Source: Marinobacter fuscus
GTDB taxonomy: Bacteria > Pseudomonadota > Gammaproteobacteria > Pseudomonadales > Oleiphilaceae
Direction: 5' to 3'
Length of the DNA: 64,000 nt
NCBI RefSeq assembly: GCF_003007675.1
Contig: NZ_PXNP01000076.1
Coordinates: 1 to 64,000 of the forward strand
Both the position numbers and the translations under genes were made by a program. Positions 26,340-35,645 of this stretch are shown in pieces. The first letter of the stretch is position 1, and each line of letters starts with the position of its first letter. Under the pieces are notes generated by a model. That model ran no database searches. It had not been told where the DNA came from and saw nothing but the letters and a program-made list of their open reading frames with translations.

Positions 26340-27359
26340 TTACGATGACGCCGATCGACGGATGCGCTCGCCCTCCAGACTTTTTTGCGCCTGGCGCTCG
26401 CGCTCTGCCTGCTTGCGCGCTTTCCGCTCGGCAATAATTCGGGCTGCTTCGCCACCTACGTGGGCTTCGCCCCGTTGTTCGGCCAGGCGCATTTGACGTT
26501 CGCGCTCTTTGAAGCGGGCTTTCTGTTCTTCCGTCAGTGACTCGATACACTGATGGCAGCTCACACCCTGTTCGTATTCGGGGCGTAGCTTGTCGTCTTC
26601 GGTGATCGGGCGGCGGCAAGCATGGCACTGGTCATAATCACCCCGTTCAAGATTGTGATTAACCGTGACACGATCATCAAATACGAAACATTCACCTTTC
26701 CACAAGCTTTGCTCTTTAGGTACGTCTTCCAGGTATTTAAGAATCCCACCCTTCAGGTGATACACCTCTTCAAAGCCCTGTTCTTTCAGGTAGGCGGTGG
26801 ATTTTTCGCAGCGGATACCGCCGGTGCAGAACATGGCTACTTTTTTGTGTTTCTGCGGGTCCAGGTTCTGTTTTACGTACTCCGGGAACTCGCGGAAGGT
26901 GTCGGTGGCCGGGTTAACGGCGTTTTTGAAGGTGCCAATTTCGACTTCGTACTGGTTGCGCGTATCCACCAGGATAACGTCCGGATCTGAAATCAGGTCG
27001 TTCCACTCTTTGGGCTCTACGTACGTGCCCACCACCCGTTTGGGGTCGATGCCTTCCACGCCCATGGTGACGATTTCTTTCTTGAGTTTGACCTTAGTGC
27101 GTTTGAAGGGCTGGATATCAACGTAAGATTCTTTGTAGTCAATGCCGTTAAAGCGCTCGTCGCTGCCAATCCAGGCTTTGACGGCGTCTATGCCTTGCCG
27201 GTTGCCAGCGATGGTGCCGTTAATGCCTTCCCGGGCCAACAGCAGGGTGCCGTGTACACCTTTGTCGAGCATCAGGCTCAGCAGTGGCTGGCGGAGGTCT
27301 TTGTAATCATTCAACACTGCGAACTTGTAGAGCGCGCAGACAACAACGTCGTTGCTCAT
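26340..27359 (-). CDS. trhO: tRNA uridine(34) hydroxylase TrhO (YceA, rhodanese family)
   Basis: This 339-residue protein has an N-terminal acylphosphatase-like domain, a rhodanese domain (about 125-220) with catalytic Cys178 in [12 protein letters not shown], and a C-terminal zinc-ribbon-like part (CHAC...CHQC). TrhO makes 5-hydroxyuridine at the tRNA wobble position using oxygen. The charged C-terminal tail, rich in Arg, Glu and Lys, is longer than average. It is the upstream gene of the trhO-DUF481 pair. Confidence 0.93.
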   Translation of the reverse strand: MSNDVVVCALYKFAVLNDYKDLRQPLLSLMLDKGVHGTLLLAREGINGTIAGNRQGIDAVKAWIGSDERFNGIDYKESYVDIQPFKRTKVKLKKEIVTMGVEGIDPKRVVGTYVEPKEWNDLISDPDVILVDTRNQYEVEIGTFKNAVNPATDTFREFPEYVKQNLDPQKHKKVAMFCTGGIRCEKSTAYLKEQGFEEVYHLKGGILKYLEDVPKEQSLWKGECFVFDDRVTVNHNLERGDYDQCHACRRPITEDDKLRPEYEQGVSCHQCIESLTEEQKARFKERERQMRLAEQRGEAHVGGEAARIIAERKARKQAERERQAQKSLEGERIRRSASS

Positions 27360-27471
27360 GGTTTTCTCCTGCGGGCCGGATCGTAAATCCGGAGCATGAA
27401 TTGATGAATATCACGGACTAGTGTCCCGTGAGGGCGCAAAGTTTAACCAACTGGGCGATGGGTGCAAGTGG

Positions 27472-28203
27472 TCAATTGCCTTCCTTCTTGAGCTCCCTCT
27501 CTACCACCGCCGAGAGCTGCCCCCAGCCCGGGCGGGTGAGCGGAATGTTGTCTACCAGTACCGTGGGTGTGCTGGTCACGCGCAGCTGCACGGCCACTTG
27601 CAGGCTTTGCTCAACGGCTTCTTTGTGCAACTCGGTGTCCATGCAGCGCCGGAAACGGCGTTCTTCCAGGCCCAGGTCGTTGGCGTAGCGGGTGAAGGTG
27701 GCGGTCGGGTTGTTAGAACCACTCCAGTCGCTCTGCGATGCGTAGAGCTTTTCATGCATGGCCCAGTACTGGTTCTGGTCACCCGCGCAACGGGCGGCCT
27801 GGGCAGCTGGCATGGCGTTAGCGTGCATTCTCAGGGGCAGGTCGAAGTAAACGAAGCGAACCTGGCCCGAGCTGACATAATCGTCTTTCAGGCGTTTGCT
27901 GGCTTCGGCGAAGCTGGCGCAGGCCGGGCACTGGTAGTCGGCGAATTCTCGCACCACCACCGGAGCGTCCTCTGGCCCCACCGAGACGCCATACTGGTCG
28001 AGCACGGCCGGAAAAGGTTCCGCATCGGGCGCAGCGACCGGCAGGCTATCCGATCCGGTGCCCGGCGGCTGGGTGGCGAAGTAGAGGCCTGCAACAAGCG
28101 CCACGCCAACCACCAGCGCACCGACAATGATCAGAGGCTTTCGGCCCTGCCTGGTTTTTGGCGACGGGGCGCCGGTTTGTTTGCGTCGTTTGGCTTCGCC
28201 CAT
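27472..28203 (-). CDS. Membrane-anchored DsbA-family thiol oxidoreductase
   Basis: A 243-residue protein with a basic cytoplasmic start (MGEAKRRK), one membrane anchor (about 24-43), then a periplasmic thioredoxin fold with active-site CPAC at 92-95 and the cis-Pro loop STPTVLV. It resembles the DsbA/BdbD-like group (Thioredoxin_4) and should catalyse disulfide exchange in the periplasm. It lies 38 bases downstream of the AcpH gene on the same strand. Confidence 0.88.
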   Translation of the reverse strand: MGEAKRRKQTGAPSPKTRQGRKPLIIVGALVVGVALVAGLYFATQPPGTGSDSLPVAAPDAEPFPAVLDQYGVSVGPEDAPVVVREFADYQCPACASFAEASKRLKDDYVSSGQVRFVYFDLPLRMHANAMPAAQAARCAGDQNQYWAMHEKLYASQSDWSGSNNPTATFTRYANDLGLEERRFRRCMDTELHKEAVEQSLQVAVQLRVTSTPTVLVDNIPLTRPGWGQLSAVVERELKKEGN

Positions 28204-28241
28204 GCTTGGCTCCTTTGTGGAATATGCGCCTGCCGTTTAAC

Positions 28242-28835
28242 TTATGGCTGCGCTGAGGTTGTTGGGTATTGTCTGGCGAATTGCTGAAGCTCAGGGAAGA
28301 ATGCCAGAAAATTCTCCTCCAGCTCCGGTTCATGATCGCGGATTTCGTGGATGATGCCGGTGAACCGGTTGGGAAACCGGATGCGCCCGGCAACACGATC
28401 CAGTGCCTGGCCGATGTTGTCCAGGTTTTCATAAGCACCAAACCAGTCGTGAGTCACCATGTGCCGGGTAACCCGAACCATGGTCTGAGGCATCACGCCC
28501 TCATTTTCCTCCAACTCGCGATACACCCGCGCCACAAACTCAGCCCGGTCACATTCGGCAAAGCGGCACCAGTGCCGTAGCAGGAAATGATCGTAAAGGA
28601 TATCCAGAGCAACTCCGGCAAAACGCCGCCGCTGCCGTGAGAACAGTGTTTTACTGGCCAGTACCTGCGGATGCTGGTCGGTGAAGGTGTCCACAGCAAG
28701 ATGATGGCGAACGCCTTCCAGCACGGGCCCGGGCAAATCTGCCCAGTCGACGCCCCTGGTGAAGTCGCCAAGTATGCTGCCTACCCTCGCTCCGGCAGAG
28801 TCCGGTGCGAGGAAGGTGTGGGCCAGGTGGTTCAT
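28242..28835 (-). CDS. acpH: ACP phosphodiesterase (AcpH)
   Basis: This 197-residue protein begins MNHLAHTFLA, followed by GSILGDFTRG and HHLAVDTFTDQHP, the conserved His/Asp stretches of the acyl-carrier-protein phosphodiesterase family (HD-like metal site). The enzyme removes the phosphopantetheine group from ACP. Length matches E. coli AcpH. It follows the DUF5666 gene by seven bases, suggesting co-transcription. Confidence 0.9.
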   Translation of the reverse strand: MNHLAHTFLAPDSAGARVGSILGDFTRGVDWADLPGPVLEGVRHHLAVDTFTDQHPQVLASKTLFSRQRRRFAGVALDILYDHFLLRHWCRFAECDRAEFVARVYRELEENEGVMPQTMVRVTRHMVTHDWFGAYENLDNIGQALDRVAGRIRFPNRFTGIIHEIRDHEPELEENFLAFFPELQQFARQYPTTSAQP

Positions 28836-28842
28836 GCGCTAG

Positions 28843-30270
28843 TCAGTCCTTACACTCCACTTCCGTTGCCGTATATCCGCCTGTACCGGAACTCCGGTAC
28901 TTCACTTTTACCGCATCGCCATCACACGCCTGCAGTTCGTCCAGATCATCTTCATCCGTTATCCGGATCCGGGCCCCAAGTATCGAAAGTACCTGCCCCT
29001 CAAGGTTGTCCCGGGTGAACTTGCCACGGGCATGGAAGCTCTCATCTTGGTCGGCATCGTCAATGTCCAGCGACACCGCTTCGATAAAGATGTTGCCCTG
29101 GCTATCGGCGCGCTCGCGACCTTCAATCTCAAGGAAACTGCCAACGGCGAGCACCGTCTGCCAGTCACCGTCGAAGTCGATCAGGGTTCGCCCATCGTTG
29201 ATATGTACAGCGACACCGCCAACCTTCAGCATACCGCTCGCCAGATCAATACTTTCAACTCGGGCCTCCAGTTCGGCATCGTCTTCAAGCAGCTCCATTT
29301 CCCCGGCGATCAGAACGCCATTGCGGAATTCACCCTCCACCTCGATCAGCACGCCGCTGGACAGATCCGCCTCAACAAAGTCGTCAAATTCCGTCTCGCT
29401 GCTGTAACGAACCAAGAGCCCGTTAACCCGGAAGCTGTTTTCTGCAATCTGTAATTCGCTGATCGGACCCGAAATTTCAACCTCACCGTCTTCACGGTCG
29501 AGGAAACGGCGCTCGTCATCACTCAGGCGAAGAGTGCGCGCCAGCAAAACACCGTCTGCCCTCAGTTCGCCCTCTACCTCAATCCGTTTGCCCGCAAGCT
29601 CATCGTCATCCAGCGAGTCGAAATAGTCGGCGTTATCAGACAATACAATGCGCTGCCCGCTGATACTGAACTCTCCCTGTGTAAGCGATCCGGCAACACC
29701 TTCAAGCTCAACCCAGCCATTGGGCAACGCATCCAGCACTCCTACGTAACTGGCCCGATAGCCCTCGCCGGTGCGCCAGGCGCTGACTCTGACATGGCCA
29801 CCTGTGGCCACAACCTGCTCCAGCGAGGTGTTGTTGCCAAGGCGCATGACGGTGCGCCGATCAAAGCGAATGGTCTGGCCGAACATCGTAAACTGGCTGC
29901 CGCTATCCGCTCCGGTTGCTACACGGTCAATCGGTCCCCGGAAAGTGTCATCATAGATCAGCTCACGGGCTTCGCCGGTCAGGCTGTCGTCCCAGTTGCC
30001 TTCAACCCGCAGTATCATCCCCTTGTCGAGGTCACCCTCGGTGGCAATACCATCGTTGCTGATTACCTGCCGGTTCTGGATGCCATCGGTGAAGAATTCG
30101 ATGCCGTTAACAAACACACTGCCAAACCCGGATACCGGCCCGACGCTGGAGCCGGTTCCCCGAATTCCGCCATCGGCAATCTGGGCACCAGCGCCACCAC
30201 AGGCCGACAAAATACCGGTGAGACAAGCAACACCTGTAGAAAGCAGAATTCCGGCGTGTTTCCGGGTCAT
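28843..30270 (-). CDS. DUF5666 lipoprotein
   Basis: A 475-residue predicted lipoprotein: signal peptide with lipobox LSAC at about residues 21-24, then repeated DUF5666 beta domains. The recurring phrase is of the type GPVSGFGSVFVNGIEF, VRVSAWR, IEVEGEFRNGVLIAGEMELLE. The repeats are OB-like and rich in acidic residues. It overlaps the DUF6502 gene by four bases (ATGA), so the two are coupled. It is a paralogue of 31216-32682. Function unknown; location in the outer or inner membrane facing the periplasm is inferred from the lipobox. Confidence 0.87.
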   Translation of the reverse strand: MTRKHAGILLSTGVACLTGILSACGGAGAQIADGGIRGTGSSVGPVSGFGSVFVNGIEFFTDGIQNRQVISNDGIATEGDLDKGMILRVEGNWDDSLTGEARELIYDDTFRGPIDRVATGADSGSQFTMFGQTIRFDRRTVMRLGNNTSLEQVVATGGHVRVSAWRTGEGYRASYVGVLDALPNGWVELEGVAGSLTQGEFSISGQRIVLSDNADYFDSLDDDELAGKRIEVEGELRADGVLLARTLRLSDDERRFLDREDGEVEISGPISELQIAENSFRVNGLLVRYSSETEFDDFVEADLSSGVLIEVEGEFRNGVLIAGEMELLEDDAELEARVESIDLASGMLKVGGVAVHINDGRTLIDFDGDWQTVLAVGSFLEIEGRERADSQGNIFIEAVSLDIDDADQDESFHARGKFTRDNLEGQVLSILGARIRITDEDDLDELQACDGDAVKVKYRSSGTGGYTATEVECKD

Positions 30271-31142
30271 GGTTCACTCCTGTCAGTCGTTTCCGGCGCA
30301 GAACTGCCTGCCTGCCCGGCCGGGGATTCTTCAAAATAGAAAATACTCACGCCGGTACGCACGGCGGGGGTGCGGTCTCCGGTTCCGGAAACATCCTGAT
30401 CGTGAGGGCCCAGCCAGTCGTCCAGGTGCTCCAGCAATTGCTGCGAGCGATCCGCCGCCAGCGCACGCCACTGTTCAATAACTGACACCGGAATGTTGTT
30501 ATAGGTAAGGGTGCGCTGGAATAGCGGTTGGTGGTCCTGCTTGAGGCCGGTAAGATTGTGGTCAATGGTTCGGATAAGGTCGGCTACGTCTTCACCGAAG
30601 ATCGCCAGCATTTCATCACTGTCTCCGGCAGGCACGTAGGCCCTTTTTTTCAGGATCAGATAACCATCGGCTTCATCGCTGAACACCACACCCACCCGGA
30701 TCAGCTCATCCAGTACCGACCGGGGCGGCATATCACCGCTGTACTGGCGCACCAGGCTGGTAAAGCTGCGCTCTCCTTCAAAGGGTAGTCGTGCAGGCTG
30801 GCCATCGTTGCCGTGATAACGGGCATCGTGTACCCAGCCGGATACCACCCGGGAAGCCCGGTTGGTGTTTGCCGACGGCTTACTACTGAGGGTCTGGCCT
30901 GCGAGAATTTCTCGTTGGCGCTTTACTTCTTTGCGGGTGAGGCCGGTCAAAACCGCAGCTTTGGAGTCGGTGGTTCTTCGGCGGCCGTCGGAAAAGTCTT
31001 CAAATGCGGCCTCAACGTAGGCGCGCTTAACCAGCTCCGTGAACTCGCCATAAGGAATTCCATTGCGCAGCAGCAACCTCGCCAGAGGGCGAAGAATACG
31101 CAGCAGTGCCTGGTTCAGCGGTGAGAAGGGAGCCTTGTTCAT
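30267..31142 (-). CDS. DUF6502 protein, probable transcriptional regulator
   Basis: A 291-residue cytoplasmic protein. The first 85 residues look like a winged helix: a helical start (LLRILRPLARLLLRNGIPYGEF), then TTDSKAAVLTGLTRKEVKRQ with a helix-turn-helix-like spacing. The rest is helical without an enzyme motif. It is coupled to one DUF5666 gene and lies 74 bases downstream of another. A dyad TGGGA-N6-TCCCA sits just before its start and occurs twice before the other DUF5666 gene, suggesting that it controls these genes. The DNA-binding role is inference. Confidence 0.75.
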   Translation of the reverse strand: MNKAPFSPLNQALLRILRPLARLLLRNGIPYGEFTELVKRAYVEAAFEDFSDGRRRTTDSKAAVLTGLTRKEVKRQREILAGQTLSSKPSANTNRASRVVSGWVHDARYHGNDGQPARLPFEGERSFTSLVRQYSGDMPPRSVLDELIRVGVVFSDEADGYLILKKRAYVPAGDSDEMLAIFGEDVADLIRTIDHNLTGLKQDHQPLFQRTLTYNNIPVSVIEQWRALAADRSQQLLEHLDDWLGPHDQDVSGTGDRTPAVRTGVSIFYFEESPAGQAGSSAPETTDRSEP

Positions 31143-31145
31143 CTT

Positions 31146-31161
31146 TGGGATTGTATTCCCA
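31146..31161. promoter_or_regulatory. Operator-like dyad, copy 1 (before DUF6502 gene)
   Basis: TGGGA-TTGTAT-TCCCA, four bases upstream of the minus-strand DUF6502 start codon, so it overlaps the ribosome-binding region. Same arms and same six-base centre as the two dyads at 32739-32781. Confidence 0.55.
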
Positions 31162-31215
31162 TCAATACCGGGTTACCAGCAACTCCCTCAGGAGCTGCTG
31201 GCACAGAGCGACAAA

Positions 31216-32682
31216 TCAGTCGTCCTGCCCGTCGTTGTCGATGTCGGAAATCAGGTATTCGCCACCGTTGCTTTTGGTGTACTCCACTTCAACCTGATCA
31301 CCCACCTGATAACCATCGAAGAGACCGCCGTCCGCACGTACCAGGGTAAGCCCCATCAGGCTGATGGATGAGAAGTCCGCCGCAACGGCCGACACCCTTC
31401 CTTCCAGCTCAAAGCCGTCATCGCAGTCGTCTGCGTCTTCACGTTCAACGTGGTAAGCCATCAGGCTGCTGCCATCTACAGATACACGGCCTTCGATTTC
31501 AACACAGTTTCCAATGTTCAGGCTGTTAAGATCCTCAGTACGCAGCGTCAGGTACTCCTGATCATCCTCAAGATCATCATCTTCAATGAGAGTGCGGTTG
31601 CTTAGCTGAACGCGGACACCGCTGACCGTCAGCACTTCGCTTTCCACCGTTGCCTGGATGCGGCCTTTCAGTTCCGCATTGGCCTCAAGCAGTTCAATGT
31701 CCTCGGCCACCAGAACGCCGTTGCGGTATTCGCCTTCCACTTCTATTTCCACACCCTCTACCAGGTCAGCAAGGCTAAGGTCATCGAACTCCGTGTTGCT
31801 ATCGACAGCAACGTCAACTCCGTTGACCTGAAAGCTTCCGGTCTGCCCGGAATAGGCACCGGTAACCGCACCGGACAGCTCAACATCCTCAACGCCGTCA
31901 AACAGATCCGACTCGAAATCAATATGGCCCGCCGTCAGGGTACGGTTGCCTTGAATGGCTGCCAGCCGCCCCTCTACATCGACCCGGGCACCGACTTTCA
32001 GGTCGTTTGCAGTGCCATCCTCAAAAGTTGCGCTGTCAAACACGACGGTCAGGTTGTTGTTCAGCTCGAACGAACTATCGATTTCACTGACCGCCGTCAC
32101 CACGCCCTCTACTTCAACAGTTTTGAACGTACCTGCAGACTCCTGACCGATAATACCCACAAAACTCGCCTGGAAGCTGTGATCCGGAAGTCTCCAGCCA
32201 CTTACCCGAACAAGGTCATCCGCAGCCAGCCGCTCGGGCGACTTGCCTTTAAAAACAGTGCGGCTGTTCAAATGAACGGTCTGACCGGCGATCACCAGAG
32301 CGCCTTCTTTTACCGCCGGATTCCAGGGGCTGCTTACCGCGTCAATCGGGCCTCTGAGCGTGTCGTCGTAATAGATGACGTTCGCCACGCCTTCGCGGTC
32401 GTCACCCCAGGTGCCCTCAACTTTAAGAATCATGCCCTTCTCGAGTTGGCTTTCACGCTCGATACCGTCCGCGCCCCTGATCACGGCGTTGTTGGTATTG
32501 AAGTGCGTGCCGTTCACGTACACGCTGCCGAAACCGGTAACCGCACCAACACTGGCACCATCCTTTGACACCGCCGCGCTACTGTCAGAGCCCGACCCTG
32601 AACCGCCACACGCCGCCAGGCCACTCACCAGAGCACCTGTAACCACTAGCTGAATCGCCTTTGAGAGAGCTTTCTGTTTCAT
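31216..32682 (-). CDS. DUF5666 lipoprotein (paralogue)
   Basis: A 488-residue predicted lipoprotein with lipobox LAAC at about residues 22-25, a Gly/Ser linker, then DUF5666 repeats (VGAVTGFGSVYVNGTHF, RVDVEGRL, EIEVEGEYRNGVLVAEDIELLE). It parallels the protein at 28843-30270 domain by domain, so the pair arose by duplication around the DUF6502 gene. ATG at 32682 starts directly at the signal peptide; the frame to 32835 crosses the operator region. The upstream gap holds two TGGGA dyads. Confidence 0.87.
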   Translation of the reverse strand: MKQKALSKAIQLVVTGALVSGLAACGGSGSGSDSSAAVSKDGASVGAVTGFGSVYVNGTHFNTNNAVIRGADGIERESQLEKGMILKVEGTWGDDREGVANVIYYDDTLRGPIDAVSSPWNPAVKEGALVIAGQTVHLNSRTVFKGKSPERLAADDLVRVSGWRLPDHSFQASFVGIIGQESAGTFKTVEVEGVVTAVSEIDSSFELNNNLTVVFDSATFEDGTANDLKVGARVDVEGRLAAIQGNRTLTAGHIDFESDLFDGVEDVELSGAVTGAYSGQTGSFQVNGVDVAVDSNTEFDDLSLADLVEGVEIEVEGEYRNGVLVAEDIELLEANAELKGRIQATVESEVLTVSGVRVQLSNRTLIEDDDLEDDQEYLTLRTEDLNSLNIGNCVEIEGRVSVDGSSLMAYHVEREDADDCDDGFELEGRVSAVAADFSSISLMGLTLVRADGGLFDGYQVGDQVEVEYTKSNGGEYLISDIDNDGQDD

Positions 32683-32738
32683 CACTATTCTCCACTTATC
32701 GGGTCTATCGGCACGCATTAGACGCACCCAAACAAGGA

Positions 32739-32756
32739 TTGGGATTTTTATCCCAA
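32739..32756. promoter_or_regulatory. Operator-like dyad, copy 2
   Basis: TTGGGAT-TTTT-ATCCCAA, perfect seven-base arms, 57 bases upstream of the minus-strand DUF5666 start. It shares TGGGA-N6-TCCCA with copies 1 and 3. Confidence 0.6.
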
Positions 32757-32765
32757 ACTTATAAA

Positions 32766-32781
32766 TGGGAAAATAATCCCA
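32766..32781. promoter_or_regulatory. Operator-like dyad, copy 3
   Basis: TGGGA-AAATAA-TCCCA, centred about 26 bases from copy 2. The surrounding DNA up to the chemoreceptor remnant at 32966 is AT-rich and otherwise featureless. Confidence 0.55.
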
Positions 32782-32965
32782 AATAATCACCTTGTCCAGC
32801 ATAATTTTGTAACCACAAGACATAAAAACACCCACCTGTGGCAGATACAGGCGGCAGCAAAAAAATTAGCAAACGAAATCAGAGAGAAAGGCGCAGACAA
32901 GGCTACTTTATAGCTATTTTTACTTATATAATTTTATACCTAACAAAAATCAAGGAACCTGCACC

Positions 32966-34215
32966 ATGTCGCTGATTTCCCGGGCGCTCGGCCGCCTGTC
33001 GTTGTCCATCGGTCAAAAAATGGCTGTCGGCTTCTCACTCCTGATCGCTCTGTCAGTCACAACAGGCCTGATTGGGGGGCTCGCGCTGGAACGCTATGGC
33101 GAGAGCGCCCGCACGGTCGCCCTGACAAGCAAACTTCAGGCAGGGTTCCTGGCGGCAAGGACAGAAGAAAAGAACTTTCTTCTGCACCAAAACCCCGAGG
33201 CCATTGCACGGGCTCAGGGTGAACTGGATAGTATTCATTCCGTCTCTGAAGAACTTCTGACCACCCTTCCGAAAGCTGGCCAAGCTCTGGTGGCGGAGAT
33301 TCAGAGCGAGGCTCGAAAGTACAGCGGCCTTCTGCAAGACGTGGTGGTTACCTTGGAAGACCTGGGCCAGTCCCGGGATGCCCTTGCACTGGAAGAGCAG
33401 ATACTGGCAGCACACCTGAGTAATGAATCGCGCCTACAGCTTGCGCCCGCCATGTTCGCCCAGATGCAAAGAGACGAACGGGACTTCCTGGTAACAGGTG
33501 CGCCGGAAACCTTGCAAGCATTCATGGATCGCCTGAAGCGAACCACTGCGTCCATAGAAGCTTCGTCCCTATCCCTGTTCGAACAACGACAGGTAACAGA
33601 ATTGTTCCAGGGCTACGGAGCAGCTCTGCAGAATGCTGCTGACCTGATGGCGACATCGCGAACGCTGGAAGGCCGGATGGAAGCGTCTGCAAATTCGGGC
33701 GTAGCCGCAACCAGCCAGCTCCAGACGGATCAGGTGTCACGCATGACGGGGGATCGCCAACTCGCCACTCTAGCCATTGCAATCGCGACTCTGGTTTCTA
33801 TTTTGCTGGGCGCCCTGCTCGCCTGGTTCCTGACCCGGTTGATCGTGAGACCAATTCGCGATGCCGTTAAAGCCGCCCAGAAAGTAGCGGAAGGCGACCT
33901 GAGGGATGAGCTGACCAGTAGCCGAAAAGATGAATCCGGTTTATTGCTGAACGCCCTCGGCCGTATGATCGACAACCTGCGGGATCTGATCCATCAAATT
34001 GACGGAAACGCCCGCGAGATTGCCTGAACCTTCAGATTGCTGCCGCCGCAGAGCAGCAAAGCGCAGTGGCAGAAGACATCAACCAGAACCTCACCCGCAT
34101 CCGGGATGTCAGCGATACAACCGCTTCGTCTACGGAGCAGGTCTCAACCGCAAGTACGGAGCTTGCGTCGCTCGGTGGTGGCCTGCAGTCCCGGGTTGCG
34201 CGGTTCGCCGTGTAG
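32966..34215 (+). pseudogene. Methyl-accepting chemotaxis receptor with internal deletion
   Basis: The first 353 codons encode a receptor front end: membrane segment (about 20-42), a long helical periplasmic sensor of the HBM type (EEKNFLLHQNPEA, QMQRDERDFLVTG), a second membrane segment (about 268-292) and a HAMP domain. A TGA follows at 34025. In another frame the DNA resumes as LQIAAAAEQQSAVAEDIN and continues to a normal receptor C-terminus ending at 34215. The methylation helices and the conserved signalling tip are missing, so roughly half the cytoplasmic domain was deleted with a frame change. It cannot signal through CheA. Confidence 0.88.
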
Positions 34216-34227
34216 CTTTCGATTGAA

Positions 34228-34575
34228 TCAGAGATCCCCGGCCAACTGGCGAATACGCTGGTTTAGCCGGGCCATTTCCCGACGCATGTCCTGCACTTCA
34301 TCCAACAGGTCCAGCGACATCGCCAGGCCGGGCAGATTGAGTTTGAGATCCCGCTGCAACCGAAGGGCTTTGTGCAACCGGTTGAGGGCGATCGCATCAA
34401 ACTGCCACTGACGAACTTCCGGGCTCTCGTTCACAGGCTCAATCACGCCGTAACTCACCAGCTTGATCACAAACTCGGCGTGACAATCGCCCCGCTCGCA
34501 GATCTCCCGCAGAGTGAAACGGCTGCCATCGGCCTCCAGCACTTCCACAGTCAGGGTTTGTTTTTTATTCGCCAT
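34228..34575 (-). CDS. cbpM: Chaperone modulator CbpM
   Basis: A 115-residue MerR-like helical protein that binds and inhibits CbpA. The FTLREICERGDCHAEFVIKLVSYGVIEP region is the family's helix-turn-helix-like part, followed by a coiled-coil tail (DLLDEVQDMRREMARLNQRI). ATG at 34575 gives the usual length. It begins 12 bases after the cbpA stop, matching the common cbpA-cbpM operon. Confidence 0.92.
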   Translation of the reverse strand: MANKKQTLTVEVLEADGSRFTLREICERGDCHAEFVIKLVSYGVIEPVNESPEVRQWQFDAIALNRLHKALRLQRDLKLNLPGLAMSLDLLDEVQDMRREMARLNQRIRQLAGDL

Positions 34576-34587
34576 AGTTCCCCCCAC

Positions 34588-35544
34588 TCACACATGCAGT
34601 TTGCTACGCGGATTAAAGCCATGCTCCAGCTCGGCCAATTGCTGGTAGAGCTTTTCCGCTTCCGCTGAATGCGCCTCTGGCATGGCCACCTGCAGTATCA
34701 CGATCTGATCGCCCGGGTGTTTGCCCGGAAAGCCCTTACCCTTTAGCCGCAGCTTCTGGCCGCTGGTCGCGCCTTTGGGCACTTTGACTTTCACTTTACC
34801 GCCGACCGTTGGTACCGTAATGGAAGCACCTAACGCGGCTTCCCAGGGCGCTACCGGCACCGTCACCAGAATGTCCCGACCTTCGGTGACAAAATGCGGG
34901 TGAGGCGCAAACCCCACTTCGATAAACAGATCGCCTGGTTCACCACCGCCTGCCCCCGGAGCGCCCTGGCCTTTCAGGCGGATATGCTGGCCTTCCCGCA
35001 TTCCGGCAGGGATTTTCACCTTTAGCGTTTTCTGGCGAGCCCGCATACGGCCCTGGGCATCAGGCTCATGAACGGTAAAGGTTACCTGCTTTTCGCACCC
35101 GTTGAAGGCCTCTTCCAGAAACAGTGCGAGCCGGGCGTGAACATCTTCACCACGCATCCGCATGGAATGTTGGAAACCGCCACCGAAGCCACCCCGGCGA
35201 CCACCGCCGAAGATCTCTTCAAAAAAGTCACTGAACTGCCGGGCATCGGCGTCTGTATAGCCGCCACCACCAAATCCGGAGGCGCTCTGCCAGCCGGGTG
35301 GTGGCTGGAATGAGCCGTCTGCCTGCGCACCATATTTTCGTAACTGGTCGTATTCCGCGCGCTTTTCCGGGTCTTTGAGCACTTCATAGGCTTCACCTAC
35401 ATCCTTGAACTTGTCGCTGGCGTCTTCTTCCTTGCTGACATCCGGATGGTATTTGCGCGCGAGTTTGCGGTAAGCCTTTTTGATGTCTTCCGGCGCGGCC
35501 GACTCACTCACACCGAGCACGGCGTAATAGTCTTTGAAATCCAT
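34588..35544 (-). CDS. cbpA: Curved DNA-binding protein CbpA (DnaJ class)
   Basis: A 318-residue co-chaperone: J domain (residues 5-70) with HPD at 33-35, a Gly/Phe-rich linker ([24 protein letters not shown]), then two C-terminal beta domains. There is no Cys-rich zinc finger, which separates CbpA from DnaJ. It stimulates DnaK and binds curved DNA in relatives. CbpM follows in the operon. Confidence 0.94.
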   Translation of the reverse strand: MDFKDYYAVLGVSESAAPEDIKKAYRKLARKYHPDVSKEEDASDKFKDVGEAYEVLKDPEKRAEYDQLRKYGAQADGSFQPPPGWQSASGFGGGGYTDADARQFSDFFEEIFGGGRRGGFGGGFQHSMRMRGEDVHARLALFLEEAFNGCEKQVTFTVHEPDAQGRMRARQKTLKVKIPAGMREGQHIRLKGQGAPGAGGGEPGDLFIEVGFAPHPHFVTEGRDILVTVPVAPWEAALGASITVPTVGGKVKVKVPKGATSGQKLRLKGKGFPGKHPGDQIVILQVAMPEAHSAEAEKLYQQLAELEHGFNPRSKLHV

Positions 35545-35645
35545 GAAAGCCCTCGCATCTGAGCAAAGATTGTTCTCTGATAACTAATAATCGGCCCGAA
35601 CCGCAAAAATGCAAGCAGCCCTGAACAGGCCTGCCGGAGCTTTGC

